64,000 nt of DNA from Niallia circulans (GCF_007273535.1 NZ_RIBP01000004.1:1154001-1218000), one strand, 5' to 3'; numbered from the stretch's first letter, positions 17,206-27,645 are shown. Notes: generated by a model from the sequence alone, not told the origin. Made by a program: numbers and translations.

Positions 17206-17346
17206 AAGTACTGATTTTCTAAAAAAGAAAAAAAGAACCAGTTATTCAGATAGCGCTTTCACTAGTCTTCTTCTTCAGCTATGATGTTAATAGGAAAATA
17301 CACTTATAGAAAAAGAAGCTGTAGTTGATGAAAGGGTGTAATCGGA

Positions 17347-19260
17347 ATGCTTTCATTACGTCAACAAAAACTGTTGCATTTATTGATGCAGGAGGAAGTG
17401 GCACTGACAGGGGCGGAACTTGCGTCTGTTTTGCAGGTCACATCACGGACAATAAGAAGTGATGTAAAAATGCTCGCAGATAAACTTCAAGAAAATGGTG
17501 CTAACATTGTTTTAAAAAGAGGCAAAGGCTATGAGTTGATAATTAAAGATTATAAATATTTTCGGCCTTTTTTACAGGATGCAATCGTCAGAAACGAAGA
17601 TTACACAGTTCCGGCAGATCCAGCGGAGAGAATGGAATATATGCTGAGGCGTTTGCTATTGTCAGATGAGTATATCAAGGTAGAGCAGTTAGTGAAGGAG
17701 CTGTATATAAGCGAAACGTCAGTTAAAAATGGATTGAGGGAAGTGAAAAAAGTCTTGAAGCGCTTCAGCTTGGATTTGGACAAGCGGCCAAATTATGGGC
17801 TGAAAATAATTGGTCCTGAAGCAAAAATGCGCATTTGTATGGCCGAGTTTGTTTTTCATTCTGAAAGCCAGTCTTATCAGGCACTACCTTCACAAGAGTT
17901 AGAAAAAATAGGGGATATTTTAACGGAAAGAACAAAAGAGGCAGCAATTTTGCTCTCCGATATAGGCAAATCTAATTTAATCACGCACATTGCCATAGCG
18001 TGTAAACGTATTTTTCATGATAATTATGTTTCGATGCCTAAAAAAGAGCTCGAAGCAATTATGGCAGAAAAGGAATATAAAGTTGCTAAGGCAATTGTGA
18101 GTGATTTGCAGAAATCATTAGGGACGGTATTTCCTGAGGAAGAGATTGCTTATATAGCGATTCATTTGCTTGGTTCGAAAATCATCTCCTATCAGCCGAC
18201 TGCTGAGATTAATATCCTTGATATGATTGAAAGAGATATTCTTGAACTTTCCAAAAAGCTATTAAATGAGACAGAAAATATTATGCAGCTTGGCATATCG
18301 GATGATGAGGAACTCATTTATGGTTTGTGCCTGCATTTAAAGCCGGCCATTAATCGGTATAAATATGGCTTAAGTATTCGTAATCCACTGCTGAAGGAAA
18401 TTATGAAAAATTATCCTGTAGCATTTGACGCGGCAATTTTAATGGGAAAAACGCTGAAGCTGGAAACAGGAATGGCTATAAATCAAGAGGAAATTGGCTA
18501 TATGGCATTGCATGTTGGCGCGGCAATGGAACGGAAAAAGTCAAAGGGAAGGGCGAAGCGCTGTCTGATTGTCTGCGCTACAGGAGTTGCAAGCGCACAA
18601 TTGCTGTACCATAGACTTCACGCCACATTTGGAAGCCGGCTGCAAATAGTAGGTACTGCTAATGTGTTTGATTTACATAAATATGATTTAGGGACACTCG
18701 ATTTTATAATTACAACGATCCCGATAAAGCGAAAATTAACGGTACCAATCATCGATGTTAACACGATTTTAAGAGATGAAGATATTGAGAGACTTGAAAA
18801 CCTGGTGATTGAGAATATTGGAAGTGTCATCAAGTATATTAGGCAAGATCTTACCTTTTTCCAACAGGATTTAAAGTCAAAGGAGGAGGTGCTTCACTTT
18901 CTTTGCAGTAATTTGGAAAGGCTGGAGGATATTCCTGCTGATTTCCAAGAGCTTGTGGAGGAAAGAGAGAGGATAGCGCCGACAAGCTATGGAACAATGG
19001 TAGCTATTCCACATCCAATAAGACCTGTGACGAAAAATACATTGTGGGCTGTTTGCACATTGAAAAAGCCAATTCAGTGGGGAGACAGTCGTGTCCAGTT
19101 TATTTGTCTGTTAAGTGTGCAAAAGGAATATAAAAAGGATTTGCAAAAGATGTACCAGCTTTTAGTAAAAATTTCTGGCAATGCGGCCCTTGTCGAAAGG
19201 CTCGTTAAAGTTAATTCTTATGAAGAATTTGTCAGCATTTTGCTTTCTTTAGAGGAGTAG
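17347..19260 (+). CDS. PRD-type PTS-controlled transcription activator (LicR/MtlR-like)
   Basis: A 637-residue regulator whose activity is set by PTS phosphorylation. In order: an N-terminal helix-turn-helix (VLQVTSRTIRSDVKML, residues 25-40), a second HTH near 115, two PRD domains around 190-400 with conserved histidines (THIAIACKRIF, YIAIHLLG, LCLHLKPAINRYK, YMALHVGAAMER), an EIIB-like domain with Cys410 in CATGVASAQ and an EIIA-like domain with His556 in AIPHPIRP. It precedes the lactose-family PTS operon at 19.4-24 kb and very likely controls it. Confidence 0.9.
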   Translation: MLSLRQQKLLHLLMQEEVALTGAELASVLQVTSRTIRSDVKMLADKLQENGANIVLKRGKGYELIIKDYKYFRPFLQDAIVRNEDYTVPADPAERMEYMLRRLLLSDEYIKVEQLVKELYISETSVKNGLREVKKVLKRFSLDLDKRPNYGLKIIGPEAKMRICMAEFVFHSESQSYQALPSQELEKIGDILTERTKEAAILLSDIGKSNLITHIAIACKRIFHDNYVSMPKKELEAIMAEKEYKVAKAIVSDLQKSLGTVFPEEEIAYIAIHLLGSKIISYQPTAEINILDMIERDILELSKKLLNETENIMQLGISDDEELIYGLCLHLKPAINRYKYGLSIRNPLLKEIMKNYPVAFDAAILMGKTLKLETGMAINQEEIGYMALHVGAAMERKKSKGRAKRCLIVCATGVASAQLLYHRLHATFGSRLQIVGTANVFDLHKYDLGTLDFIITTIPIKRKLTVPIIDVNTILRDEDIERLENLVIENIGSVIKYIRQDLTFFQQDLKSKEEVLHFLCSNLERLEDIPADFQELVEERERIAPTSYGTMVAIPHPIRPVTKNTLWAVCTLKKPIQWGDSRVQFICLLSVQKEYKKDLQKMYQLLVKISGNAALVERLVKVNSYEEFVSILLSLEE

Positions 19261-19264
19261 AACG

Positions 19265-19288
19265 GACAGCGCCATGCTGTCTTTTTTT
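19265..19288 (+). terminator. Terminator after the PRD regulator
   Basis: GACAGC/GCTGTC stem with a 5-base loop and eight T. Confidence 0.85.
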
Positions 19289-19339
19289 TATCTCGGGACA
19301 CTTATTTCCACGTAAAGTTGGAAAAAGTGTGTATGTAAA

Positions 19340-19353
19340 TGAAAGCGCTTTTT
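19340..19353 (+). promoter_or_regulatory. cre-like site before the PTS operon
   Basis: TGAAAGCGCTTTTT matches the left half and core of the CcpA site but lacks the final CA. It lies 109 bases before the EIIC start, consistent with catabolite repression of this operon. Confidence 0.6.
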
Positions 19354-19448
19354 ATATAGACTGATAACCAAGAGCAATCGTAATCATATTTTCAAGCTAT
19401 AAGGATGTTACCAATAAATTTCTTCTTAAATGAAATGGAGGTTTTATG

Positions 19449-20780
19449 ATGAGCTTTAAAGAAAATGCAGCAGATGTTTTAGGCAATGTCGCCTATAAGA
19501 TTACCAATCAGAAATATATTATGGCAATCAAGAAAGCATTTGTTACCTTAATGCCTGTCATCATTACAGGAGCCTTTGCCGTACTTGTGGCAAATATGAT
19601 TTTAGGTACAGAAAGTGGCTTAGCGCATTTTGAAATGTTTGCCTTCCTGGCTGAATACAAGCCAATTATGACAGCCATCCAATATGCTACATTGAATTTC
19701 CTGACAATCGGAGCTGTTTTTCTAATAGGAATCGAGCTTGGCCGCATAAATGGTCACAAATCGCTCTTTCCAGGGATACTCGCTATCATGTCGTATATCT
19801 CTGTTGTGCCGACAACGATAGAACTGCTTGTAAACGAACAAAATCAGCTTGTGACAGATGTTTTGGCAAGACAATTCTCTGATCCCAAAAGTTTATTTCT
19901 CGGGATGATCATTGCCATTGTTTCCGTGGAAATATACAGCAAGCTGGCGAATGTAGAGAAATTAAAGATTAAGATGCCAGACAGTGTTCCTTATAATGTA
20001 GCAACCTCTTTTTCAGCATTAATTCCATCAATATTGACAGTAACAATCGTCGCAACATTTGGCTTCATATTCTATAAAGTTACTGGCATATATCTTTATG
20101 AAGCAATCTATAATGTTGTGCAGAAGCCGCTTGAAAGTGTTATGCAAGGACTTCCGGGGATATTGATTCTTATGTTTGTCGCTCAATTCTTTTGGGTGAT
20201 AGGAATACACGGAAACCAAATGATTAAACCAATTCGAGAACCGCTTTTGCTTGCTTCCATAACGGTCAATATGACAGCCTTCCAAGAAGGAAAAGAAATT
20301 CCGAACATTATTACAATGCCGTTTTGGGATGTATATATGAGCATTGGTGGATCTGGAGTGACGATTGGTTTGCTGATTGCGATCTTTATTGTTTCGAAAC
20401 GAGAGGAAATGAGAAGTATTGCTAAGTTGTCTTTCGGTCCAGGAATTTTCAATATCAATGAACCTGTTATTTTTGGACTTCCAGTCATGCTTAATCCTAT
20501 TATGGCAATACCGTTTGTCATCACACCGCTAGTAACTGGAACGATTGGATATATTGCCACCGCAACTGGCTTTGCTGGTAAGGCAGTCGTGATGGTTCCA
20601 TGGACGACACCACCAATTATCAATGCTTGGCTGTCAACTGCTGGCAGCATGGGAGCAGTCGTTACACAGTTGATTTGTATTGCTGCATCTGTGTTCATCT
20701 ATGTGCCGTTTGTTTTAATGGCTAATAAAGCGACACAGCAAACAGGAGAAGAAGGTGAAAATACAAGGAAGGTGATATAA
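19449..20780 (+). CDS. PTS EIIC, lactose/cellobiose family
   Basis: Membrane channel of a beta-glycoside PTS. The 443-residue protein has about ten hydrophobic segments, the substrate-loop block [12 protein letters not shown] and [17 protein letters not shown], both hallmarks of the Lac/Cel family. The ATG at 19449 is seven bases after GGAGG; an adjacent ATG at 19446 is slightly too close. EIIB and EIIA are encoded separately at the far end of the same operon, with two enzymes between them. Confidence 0.92.
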   Translation: MSFKENAADVLGNVAYKITNQKYIMAIKKAFVTLMPVIITGAFAVLVANMILGTESGLAHFEMFAFLAEYKPIMTAIQYATLNFLTIGAVFLIGIELGRINGHKSLFPGILAIMSYISVVPTTIELLVNEQNQLVTDVLARQFSDPKSLFLGMIIAIVSVEIYSKLANVEKLKIKMPDSVPYNVATSFSALIPSILTVTIVATFGFIFYKVTGIYLYEAIYNVVQKPLESVMQGLPGILILMFVAQFFWVIGIHGNQMIKPIREPLLLASITVNMTAFQEGKEIPNIITMPFWDVYMSIGGSGVTIGLLIAIFIVSKREEMRSIAKLSFGPGIFNINEPVIFGLPVMLNPIMAIPFVITPLVTGTIGYIATATGFAGKAVVMVPWTTPPIINAWLSTAGSMGAVVTQLICIAASVFIYVPFVLMANKATQQTGEEGENTRKVI

Positions 20781-20782
20781 GC

Positions 20783-21832
20783 ATGAAGATGTCTTTTAGA
20801 TGGTATGGAAAACAAGACAGCATCTCTCTTGAGTATATTCGGCAAATACCTAATATGAAAAACATTGTCAGTGCCGTTTATGATGTTCCACCAGGAGAGG
20901 CCTGGCCAGAGGAAAGTATTCAGGAGCTGTACAGAGATATAACAGCAGCAGGACTGGAGTTTAAGGTAGTGGAAAGCGTGCCTGTTCATGAAGATATTAA
21001 ATTAGGTCTTCCAAATAGAGATACGTATATTGATAACTATATAGATACGATTGCAAGACTTTCAAAAATCGGCATTGAAGTTATTTGCTATAACTTCATG
21101 CCTGTATTCGACTGGACGAGAACACAGCTTGATAAGCAGCTGGAGGATGGTTCTACAGCATTAGTCTATTACAAGGAACAGCTAGAAAAGATGGATCCAG
21201 TCCACAGCGACTTGTCATTGCCAGGCTGGGATTCGTCCTACACAAGAGAAGAGCTCCAAGCATTAATCAGCAAATATACGGAGCTTGGAGAAATGGGTCT
21301 TTGGAATAACCTAGAATATTTTTTAAATAGAGTTATTCCAGCAGCAGAGGAGCATGGCATAAAGATGGCCATTCATCCAGATGATCCGCCATGGAGTATC
21401 TTTGGTCTCCCTCGCATTATTACAAATGAGGCAAATCTCGATCGGTTTTTAAGTCTATATGACAGTGAAGCAAATGGAATCACGTTATGCTCAGGATCCT
21501 TAGGCTGTACTAGTGATAACGACATGGTGAAGCTGGCAGCGAAATATACAAGCCTTCATCGGGTGCCCTTTGCTCATTTGCGCAACATAAAGATTCTCGA
21601 AAATGGCGATTTTGAAGAATCAGCACATTTTTCGAGCTATGGAAGTCTTGATATGGCTGCTATCTTACAAGCGCTTTATGAAAATGGCTTTACAGGTTAT
21701 ATAAGACCAGATCACGGCAGGATGATTTGGGGAGAAACTGGAAAACCAGGATATGGGCTTTATGACAGGGCTCTAGGAAGCACGTATCTTTCAGGCATCT
21801 GGGAAATGCTTGAAAAATCAGGAGGTAAATAA
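20783..21832 (+). CDS. uxuA: Mannonate dehydratase
   Basis: Converts D-mannonate to 2-keto-3-deoxygluconate. The 349-residue TIM-barrel protein shows family blocks [21 protein letters not shown], the metal-ligand-containing [31 protein letters not shown] and [13 protein letters not shown]. The length is close to B. subtilis UxuA. The start follows the EIIC stop by two bases and the stop overlaps the next start (TAATG), so it is firmly in the operon. Other hexuronate genes (uxuB, uxaC, kdgK, kdgA) are absent here, which makes its place in a phospho-glycoside operon odd. Confidence 0.92.
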   Translation: MKMSFRWYGKQDSISLEYIRQIPNMKNIVSAVYDVPPGEAWPEESIQELYRDITAAGLEFKVVESVPVHEDIKLGLPNRDTYIDNYIDTIARLSKIGIEVICYNFMPVFDWTRTQLDKQLEDGSTALVYYKEQLEKMDPVHSDLSLPGWDSSYTREELQALISKYTELGEMGLWNNLEYFLNRVIPAAEEHGIKMAIHPDDPPWSIFGLPRIITNEANLDRFLSLYDSEANGITLCSGSLGCTSDNDMVKLAAKYTSLHRVPFAHLRNIKILENGDFEESAHFSSYGSLDMAAILQALYENGFTGYIRPDHGRMIWGETGKPGYGLYDRALGSTYLSGIWEMLEKSGGK

Positions 21833-23274
21833 TGTCTAACAAGTTAAAAGTGAACATACCAGATGATTTCATAATTGGTGCAGCTGCCTCTGCTTGGCAA
21901 ACAGAGGGCTGGTCTGGCAAAAAGGAAGCACAGGATTCCTATTTGGATTTATGGTACAAAAATAATAAGAATGTCTGGCATAACGGGTATGGGCCAGGAG
22001 TAGCTACTAACTTTTATAATAGATATAAAGAAGATATCGGAATAATGGCGGAAATTGGCCTAACGCATTACCGGACATCGATTAATTGGTCCCGCTTTTT
22101 GAGTGATTATGAAGAGGCGGAAGTTGATGAAGAATATGCGGCGTATATTGATAAGGTGATTGATGAACTCTTGGAAAAAGGTGTAGAACCGATGATTTGC
22201 TTGGAGCATTATGAAGTGCCAGCATACTTGTTTGAGAAATATGGGGGCTGGAATTCTAAGCATGTGGTTGACCTTTTCGTAAAATACGCTGACAAAGTGC
22301 TTGAGCGCTATGGGCATAAGGTTAAGCATTGGTTTACCTTCAATGAGCCGATTGTTGTGCAAACAAGGGTGTACTTGGACGCTATTCGCTATCCCTTTGA
22401 ACAAAACACACAGAAATGGATGCAGTGGAACTTTCATAAAGCATTAGCAACAGCTAAAGTAGTGGAGCTTTTTAAGCAGAAGGGTCTCAAAGAGAAAACT
22501 GGCGCAAAGATGGGTGTTATCTTAAATCCGGAAGTGACATATGCGCGCTCATCTGCTCCACATGATCAGCAGGCCGCCCAAATATATGATTTGTTTTTTA
22601 ACCGAATATTCTTAGATCCGTCCATTAAAGGCGAATACCCACAGCAGCTTTTTGACTTGATGGTGAAGCATGATATTGCCTTTGATTATACACAAGAGGA
22701 CTTAGCAGTAATCAAGGATAATACGGTTGATTATGTGGGGATTAACCTTTATTACCCGCATCGCGTGAAAGCACGGACGAACGCATGGAATGAAGGAACC
22801 CCGTTTCATCCTTCCTATTATTATGAAATGTTTGATATGCCTGGCAAGAAAATGAATCCTTTTCGCGGCTGGGAAATATATCCGCAAATCATGTACGATA
22901 TGGCAATCCGGATGAAAGAGGAATATGGCAATATAGAATGGTTTATCGCAGAAAATGGCATGGGTGTCGAAAATGAGGCACGCTATAAGGATGAGACAGG
23001 CCGCATTCAGGATGATTACAGAATCGAATTTATAAGTGAGCACATGAAGTGGCTTTTGAAGGCAGTGGAGGAAGGTTCCAATTGCAAGGGCTATATGCTG
23101 TGGGCATTTACAGATAATGTTTCACCGATGAATGCATTCAAAAACCGTTACGGACTTGTTGAAATTAATCTAGAGGACAACAGAAACAGGAAGCAAAAAA
23201 AGTCGGCCTTATGGTATAAATCCATCATTGCTAATCGAGCATTAGAGGTTGAAGATGACGATATCGTTAAATAA
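21832..23274 (+). CDS. Glycoside hydrolase family 1, probable 6-phospho-beta-glycosidase
   Basis: Cleaves the phosphorylated disaccharide delivered by the PTS. The 480-residue (beta/alpha)8 enzyme has acid/base Glu172 in WFTFNEP and nucleophile Glu374 in FIAENGMG. The C-terminal KKSALWYKSII resembles the phosphate-binding end of 6-phospho-beta-glucosidases. The strand-3 motif is CLEHYEVP where most GH1 enzymes have TLHHWDLP-like sequence, so the substrate pocket may differ. It overlaps uxuA by one base and precedes EIIB by 18 bases. Confidence 0.9.
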   Translation: MSNKLKVNIPDDFIIGAAASAWQTEGWSGKKEAQDSYLDLWYKNNKNVWHNGYGPGVATNFYNRYKEDIGIMAEIGLTHYRTSINWSRFLSDYEEAEVDEEYAAYIDKVIDELLEKGVEPMICLEHYEVPAYLFEKYGGWNSKHVVDLFVKYADKVLERYGHKVKHWFTFNEPIVVQTRVYLDAIRYPFEQNTQKWMQWNFHKALATAKVVELFKQKGLKEKTGAKMGVILNPEVTYARSSAPHDQQAAQIYDLFFNRIFLDPSIKGEYPQQLFDLMVKHDIAFDYTQEDLAVIKDNTVDYVGINLYYPHRVKARTNAWNEGTPFHPSYYYEMFDMPGKKMNPFRGWEIYPQIMYDMAIRMKEEYGNIEWFIAENGMGVENEARYKDETGRIQDDYRIEFISEHMKWLLKAVEEGSNCKGYMLWAFTDNVSPMNAFKNRYGLVEINLEDNRNRKQKKSALWYKSIIANRALEVEDDDIVK

Positions 23275-23292
23275 AGAAGGGCAGGGATTAAC

Positions 23293-23613
23293 ATGAGAAA
23301 AATTATATTGGCATGTGCAGCGGGCATGTCCACCTCCATAGTCGTATCCAAAATGAAAGCAGCCATTAAAGCAAGAGGCGAAGAAATAGACGTTTATGCC
23401 ATTCCAGAGGGTGCAATAGAGGATGAGCTTGCAACGTCAAGTAAAGGAATTATTGCCATTCTGCTTGGACCACAGGTTCGGTTCATGAAACAGGCGGCGG
23501 TAAATACGGCAAAGCCTTATGGTATTCCAGTTGATGTTATTGACGTGAGACTGTATGGAACAGCAGATGGAGAAAAAATTCTCGACCATGCATTGAAATT
23601 GGGTCAAAAATAA
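23293..23613 (+). CDS. PTS EIIB, lactose/cellobiose family
   Basis: Cytoplasmic phosphocarrier that passes phosphate to the sugar. 106 residues with phospho-acceptor Cys8 in LACAAGMSTS and the loop LLGPQVRFM. It lies between the GH1 and EIIA genes of the operon. Confidence 0.93.
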   Translation: MRKIILACAAGMSTSIVVSKMKAAIKARGEEIDVYAIPEGAIEDELATSSKGIIAILLGPQVRFMKQAAVNTAKPYGIPVDVIDVRLYGTADGEKILDHALKLGQK

Positions 23614-23630
23614 GCTGTCGGAGGGACAAA

Positions 23631-23969
23631 ATGGAATTGTTAGAGGAAATGCAGGCGGCAGCTTTTCAAATCATAACATATTCAGGGGAAGCAAGAAGCA
23701 GCTATGTTGAGGCAATTCGTACAGCAAGGGCAGGGAATATAGAGGAAGCGAAGGAGCTTATTAAGACTGGTGAACGTTCCTATAATAAGATACATAAAGT
23801 TCACGCATCCTTCGTCCAAAGGGAGGCAAGTGGTGAAGCTCTGCCATTTTCCTTAATTCTTATGCATGCAGAAGACCAAATGCTGACAACAGAAACATTG
23901 AAAATTATGGCAAGTGAAATGGTGGAAATGTGTGCCGTCTTTTTAACAAATGAAAAAAAGGCCGAATAA
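23631..23969 (+). CDS. PTS EIIA, lactose/cellobiose family
   Basis: Trimeric helical phosphocarrier between HPr and EIIB. 112 residues with phospho-acceptor His79 in LILMHAEDQ and the helical motif ITYSGEARSSYVEAI. It follows GGAGGG and is the last gene of the operon before a terminator. Confidence 0.93.
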   Translation: MELLEEMQAAAFQIITYSGEARSSYVEAIRTARAGNIEEAKELIKTGERSYNKIHKVHASFVQREASGEALPFSLILMHAEDQMLTTETLKIMASEMVEMCAVFLTNEKKAE

Positions 23970-23996
23970 GATCGACCTCAAACAATATGTCTTAGA

Positions 23997-24027
23997 ACGC
24001 GAGATATTATTATCTCGTGTTTTTTTT
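23997..24027. terminator. Terminator of the PTS operon
   Basis: ACGCGAGATA pairs with TATCTCGTGT (one G-T pair), followed by eight T. It abuts the stop of the convergent gene at 24026. Confidence 0.85.
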
Positions 24028-24994
24028 AAGAGATCTTTTTGATTTCCATAAGTGCTGGCTTTTGGTAAATCAAGCGAATCGCTTGGCCATATAATGCTGC
24101 GAGAATTTGTTGGAAAAGCATGCCGATAACTACAGGAACTGCTACCTGGGGCGGGAAGAAGCTGACAGCCATAACCGCACCAGCACTAATGTTTCTCATA
24201 CCGCCTGTAAAGATCATTGCAATCGTCTCATCCTTTTGCCGTTTTGTTAGAACACCGAGTAACCATGAAAAAAAGTATCCTGACAATGCTACAAAAAACA
24301 TAGTCAAGCCAACATAGATGAATTTAATATCGATATGCCGCAAATAAGGAGCGACAACAGAGCTGTTGATTGCCACAACAGCTGCTAATCCCAGCTTGGA
24401 AAAAGGTGCGAGTATTTTGTTCCAGTGCAATGCCTTTTCCTTAGAATAAAATTGGTTGATCGCCATACCCGCAATGGAAGGAATAACAATCATGACAAGC
24501 AGTCCTCTCATCATCCCCCAAACATCCAACTGAACTGCTTCTCCAACAAAAATACTCATGCTTAATGGAACTAAAAAAGGAGAAAGGAGCGTGTCCGCCA
24601 GAATGATGGCTAAGGTAAGGGGGACATTTCCTTTATACATGGATACCCAAATAACGCTTGTGATTCCAGTTGGAATAACAGTTGCAAGGGTCAACCCAGT
24701 AATAGTAAACGGATCATTACTGAAGAATAAATGACCAATTGCAAACGCCCAAATTGGGGTAATAACATGAAGTACTGCCAGTGTCAGTAATAAAGATAAT
24801 GGATGAAATATAGTATGCTTCATTGATTTAAAGTTTGAGTTAAGACTGCCTGTGAATGTCATGGCCGCAAAAACCCACGGGACCAGAAAGTAAAAGTTAT
24901 TTAAAAAGGAGGATAGCAGCACACCCACTACTACACTCACTGGAGTAAGCAATGGCATCCATTTACCGAGAAAAGCATTCATACTTTGAAGCAT
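24026..24994 (-). CDS. Bile acid:sodium symporter (BASS) family transporter
   Basis: A 322-residue membrane protein with nine or ten hydrophobic segments. Family features are the two crossover motifs GLTLATVIPTGITSVIW and TGGMRNISAGAVMA. Bacterial members move organic anions, including pantoate precursors in PanS proteins, with sodium. B. subtilis YocS is the nearest named relative I can suggest. The gene is convergent with the PTS operon. The next minus-strand gene, at 25016, lies only 21 bases upstream of its start, so the two may be co-transcribed. Confidence 0.82.
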   Translation of the reverse strand: MLQSMNAFLGKWMPLLTPVSVVVGVLLSSFLNNFYFLVPWVFAAMTFTGSLNSNFKSMKHTIFHPLSLLLTLAVLHVITPIWAFAIGHLFFSNDPFTITGLTLATVIPTGITSVIWVSMYKGNVPLTLAIILADTLLSPFLVPLSMSIFVGEAVQLDVWGMMRGLLVMIVIPSIAGMAINQFYSKEKALHWNKILAPFSKLGLAAVVAINSSVVAPYLRHIDIKFIYVGLTMFFVALSGYFFSWLLGVLTKRQKDETIAMIFTGGMRNISAGAVMAVSFFPPQVAVPVVIGMLFQQILAALYGQAIRLIYQKPALMEIKKIS

Positions 24995-25015
24995 GTAACA
25001 GGACTCCTATCAAAG

Positions 25016-25702
25016 TTATTTAGTGAATGAAGACGAGCTTTCTTTCGTGCGGGCATGTCTTTCGATTTCATCTGATTCAACTATATGTACGCCAATGTTG
25101 TTTATTTCGGCAATCTTGCTCATGGAAGCTGCGACAGCTTTAGCTGAAATGCCGCGATACTTCCGCAATGGACCGATAAGGAGAAAGCAAAGCGGTGGAA
25201 GAAGATAGGAGCTTAATTTTTCGCCAAATCTGAACTCCTGTCTTTTGCCCAGGAGCAGAGAAGGGCGAAATATTGCCAAGGATGGATAGCCGATTGTCTT
25301 GAGGCTTTCCTCAAGCCTTCCTTTAAGACTGCTGTAGAATATTTTTGAATCTCGGTTAGCTCCAATCGGACTGATGACAAGCATTTGTCTCGCGCCCATT
25401 TCAAATGCCAGACTGGCAATTTCTACAGGATAACGCAAATCAATCTTTTCCATTTCTGCTTGGCTTCCAGCTTTTTTTATGGTTGTTCCGATACAGCAAA
25501 AAACATCATCAGCTTCAAGGTGTTTTTTGTATGCTGTAAGATTGTTGAAGTCAGCAACAACTTCCTTAATGGCAGGATGCTCAAAGCTTTTCCTTCTTGT
25601 CAGGACTGTTATCTTCTTGTACTTGTTTTCTTGGACAAGCAATTGCACAAGCTCCCTGCCGACAAGACCTGTAGCCCCAATTATTAAAGCACTTTTTTCC
25701 AT
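25016..25702 (-). CDS. NAD(P)-binding oxidoreductase (YraR/HTATIP2-like)
   Basis: Atypical short-chain dehydrogenase fold of 228 residues. It has the Rossmann motif IIGATGLVGRELV at the N-terminus, VFCCIGTTIKKAGS at the end of strand 4 and ISPIGANRDSKIFYSSLKG, where the YxxxK pair is represented by YSSLK. These resemble YraR-type proteins and human HTATIP2. The reaction is unknown. It is the first gene of a likely two-gene minus-strand unit with the BASS transporter. Confidence 0.82.
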   Translation of the reverse strand: MEKSALIIGATGLVGRELVQLLVQENKYKKITVLTRRKSFEHPAIKEVVADFNNLTAYKKHLEADDVFCCIGTTIKKAGSQAEMEKIDLRYPVEIASLAFEMGARQMLVISPIGANRDSKIFYSSLKGRLEESLKTIGYPSLAIFRPSLLLGKRQEFRFGEKLSSYLLPPLCFLLIGPLRKYRGISAKAVAASMSKIAEINNIGVHIVESDEIERHARTKESSSSFTK

Positions 25703-25886
25703 ATAGATGTTCCTCTCTAATTAATTCTTACATATAGTATAGCAAATTATTACAAACAGCTTTTGTCCGTCTTGTGAATGTTAAGCAAATGCCTATTGAT
25801 TTCTCGCACATAATGGTTATACCTAGAATAATTATACATTAAGGTATGGGAATGGATAAAAGGGTTTAAGGATTGGAGGGTTGGAA

Positions 25887-26645
25887 GTGCATAAATTAGA
25901 AATCAAAAACAGCAGCAAAATATTCAGGAAAGACAATAAGGATTTCTATGCATTAAAGGATACAAGTCTGCAAATTGAGGCAGGAAGCTTCGTCAGCATC
26001 ATCGGTCCGAGTGGCTGTGGCAAATCAACATTGTTTAATATTATTGCTGGCTTAATCAAGCCTTCTACTGGGGAGGTTCTCCTTGATGGCAAGGATATTA
26101 TCGGAAGAAATGGTTATGTAGGGTATATGCTGCAAAAAGATTTACTGCTTCCTTGGAGGACCATCATGCATAATGTTATTTTAGGTCTGGAAATAAAGGG
26201 GATTTCAAAAAAGGAAGCGATAAGTCAAGCAGCTCCTCTTTTGGAAAGGTACGGACTTGGCGGTTTTGAAAATCATTATCCTGATGAATTATCTGGCGGA
26301 ATGAGGCAAAGAGCGGCATTACTCCGAACATTGCTGTATGACCAAGACATTATCCTGCTCGATGAACCATTTGGAGCACTTGACGCACAAACAAGATTAT
26401 TGATGCAGGAATGGCTTCTGCAAATATGGGTGGATTTCAAGAAAACCATACTATTTATAACACATGACATAGATGAAGCGATTTTCCTATCTGATGATAT
26501 CTATATTTTAACCCCGAGACCTGGAACTATTAAGGAGAAGGTTACTGTTCCTTTAGCAAGGCCAAGAAATGCGCAAACGCTATTGAGCCCTGAATTTATT
26601 GAATTGAAAGAGCATGTTTTAAAACAACTGAAAACAGAGGGATAA
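25887..26645 (+). CDS. ABC transporter ATPase (nitrate/sulfonate/taurine family)
   Basis: Powers an importer. The 252-residue domain has Walker A GPSGCGKST, the Q-loop MLQKDLLLPW with the family's LLPW after the glutamine, signature LSGGMRQRAAL and Walker B ILLDEPFGALD. These are typical of SsuB/TauB/ThiZ-like ATPases. The GTG at 25887 is chosen because GGAGGG lies six bases upstream; the TTG at 25881 is too close. Permease and binding protein follow. Confidence 0.9.
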   Translation: MHKLEIKNSSKIFRKDNKDFYALKDTSLQIEAGSFVSIIGPSGCGKSTLFNIIAGLIKPSTGEVLLDGKDIIGRNGYVGYMLQKDLLLPWRTIMHNVILGLEIKGISKKEAISQAAPLLERYGLGGFENHYPDELSGGMRQRAALLRTLLYDQDIILLDEPFGALDAQTRLLMQEWLLQIWVDFKKTILFITHDIDEAIFLSDDIYILTPRPGTIKEKVTVPLARPRNAQTLLSPEFIELKEHVLKQLKTEG

Positions 26646-26652
26646 GGGAAAG

Positions 26653-27483
26653 GTGGAATCGACGTTGGCACAGCTCAATCAAAACCCCTTTCCGTATATT
26701 GAAGATGAGGAAGCAGCAGCAAAACGGAGATCGCGCATCACATTATACGGGCAGTGGGCACTTGGAATACTGTTAATCCTGCTGTGGGAACTATTCGCAA
26801 GATGGAAAATTATTGACTCCTATTATTGGAGCAGTCCTTCAACTATATGGAAAACTGCTTATACTGCATTCACGGAAGGAACTTTGCTGGAGGATCTTCT
26901 TTATACGAGCGGATCAACAGTACTTGGCTTTATACTTGGAACCTTTATTGGAGCATTGCTTGGTTTATCCTTTTGGTGGTCTTATTATTACTCAAGGATT
27001 TCTGAGCCTTATTTAATTGCTTTTAATGCCATTCCAAAGCTGGCACTGGCACCAGTGCTCGTTATCCTGTTTGGAATTGGCTTCAGTTCAAAAGTTGTGC
27101 TTGCCTTTATGATGACAGTCATTGTCACCGCATTGGCAGCGTACAGCGGCGTAAAGGCAGTTGATAAGGATTTAGAAAAGCTTATGTATTCACTTGGTGC
27201 AAAGCGCTGGCATGTGTTTACAAAGGTTGTTATTCCGACAAGCATGCCGTGGATTGTTAGTTCATTGAAAATAAATATCGCGCTTGCCCTTGCCGGCACA
27301 ATTGTTGGCGAATTCATCAGCTCAAGGCAAGGGATAGGAAGAATGATTCTTTACGCCGGTCAAATCATGAACATAAATCTTGTCTGGGTAGGAGTTGTTG
27401 TCTTGTCCTTACTGTCGATTCTTATGTACTTTGCAACAGTTTGGGTCGAGAAGCTGCTGTTAAAGGGAAGAAGCGCTCCATAA
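26653..27483 (+). CDS. ABC transporter permease (nitrate/sulfonate/taurine family)
   Basis: 276 residues with a cytoplasmic N-terminal tail and about six membrane segments. The ATPase-coupling loop is YSLGAKRWHVFTKVVIPTSM, followed by ALAGTIVGEFISS, as in SsuC/TauC-like permeases. The GTG start follows AAGGGAAA and lies seven bases after the ATPase stop. The TTG at 26665 is an alternative. Confidence 0.88.
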   Translation: MESTLAQLNQNPFPYIEDEEAAAKRRSRITLYGQWALGILLILLWELFARWKIIDSYYWSSPSTIWKTAYTAFTEGTLLEDLLYTSGSTVLGFILGTFIGALLGLSFWWSYYYSRISEPYLIAFNAIPKLALAPVLVILFGIGFSSKVVLAFMMTVIVTALAAYSGVKAVDKDLEKLMYSLGAKRWHVFTKVVIPTSMPWIVSSLKINIALALAGTIVGEFISSRQGIGRMILYAGQIMNINLVWVGVVVLSLLSILMYFATVWVEKLLLKGRSAP

Positions 27484-27645
27484 TGGTTAACACGGAACAA
27501 ATTAGAATATAGACAATGTTATCTTCCATATATTTTAGCGATGACCATACGTTGATAGAATAATTATTTAGCTAACTTTTTTTGGATATGTATTTTTCTA
27601 GCGATATGGCTAATCGCAACTTAGAAAGTGAAAAGGGGGATTTAA

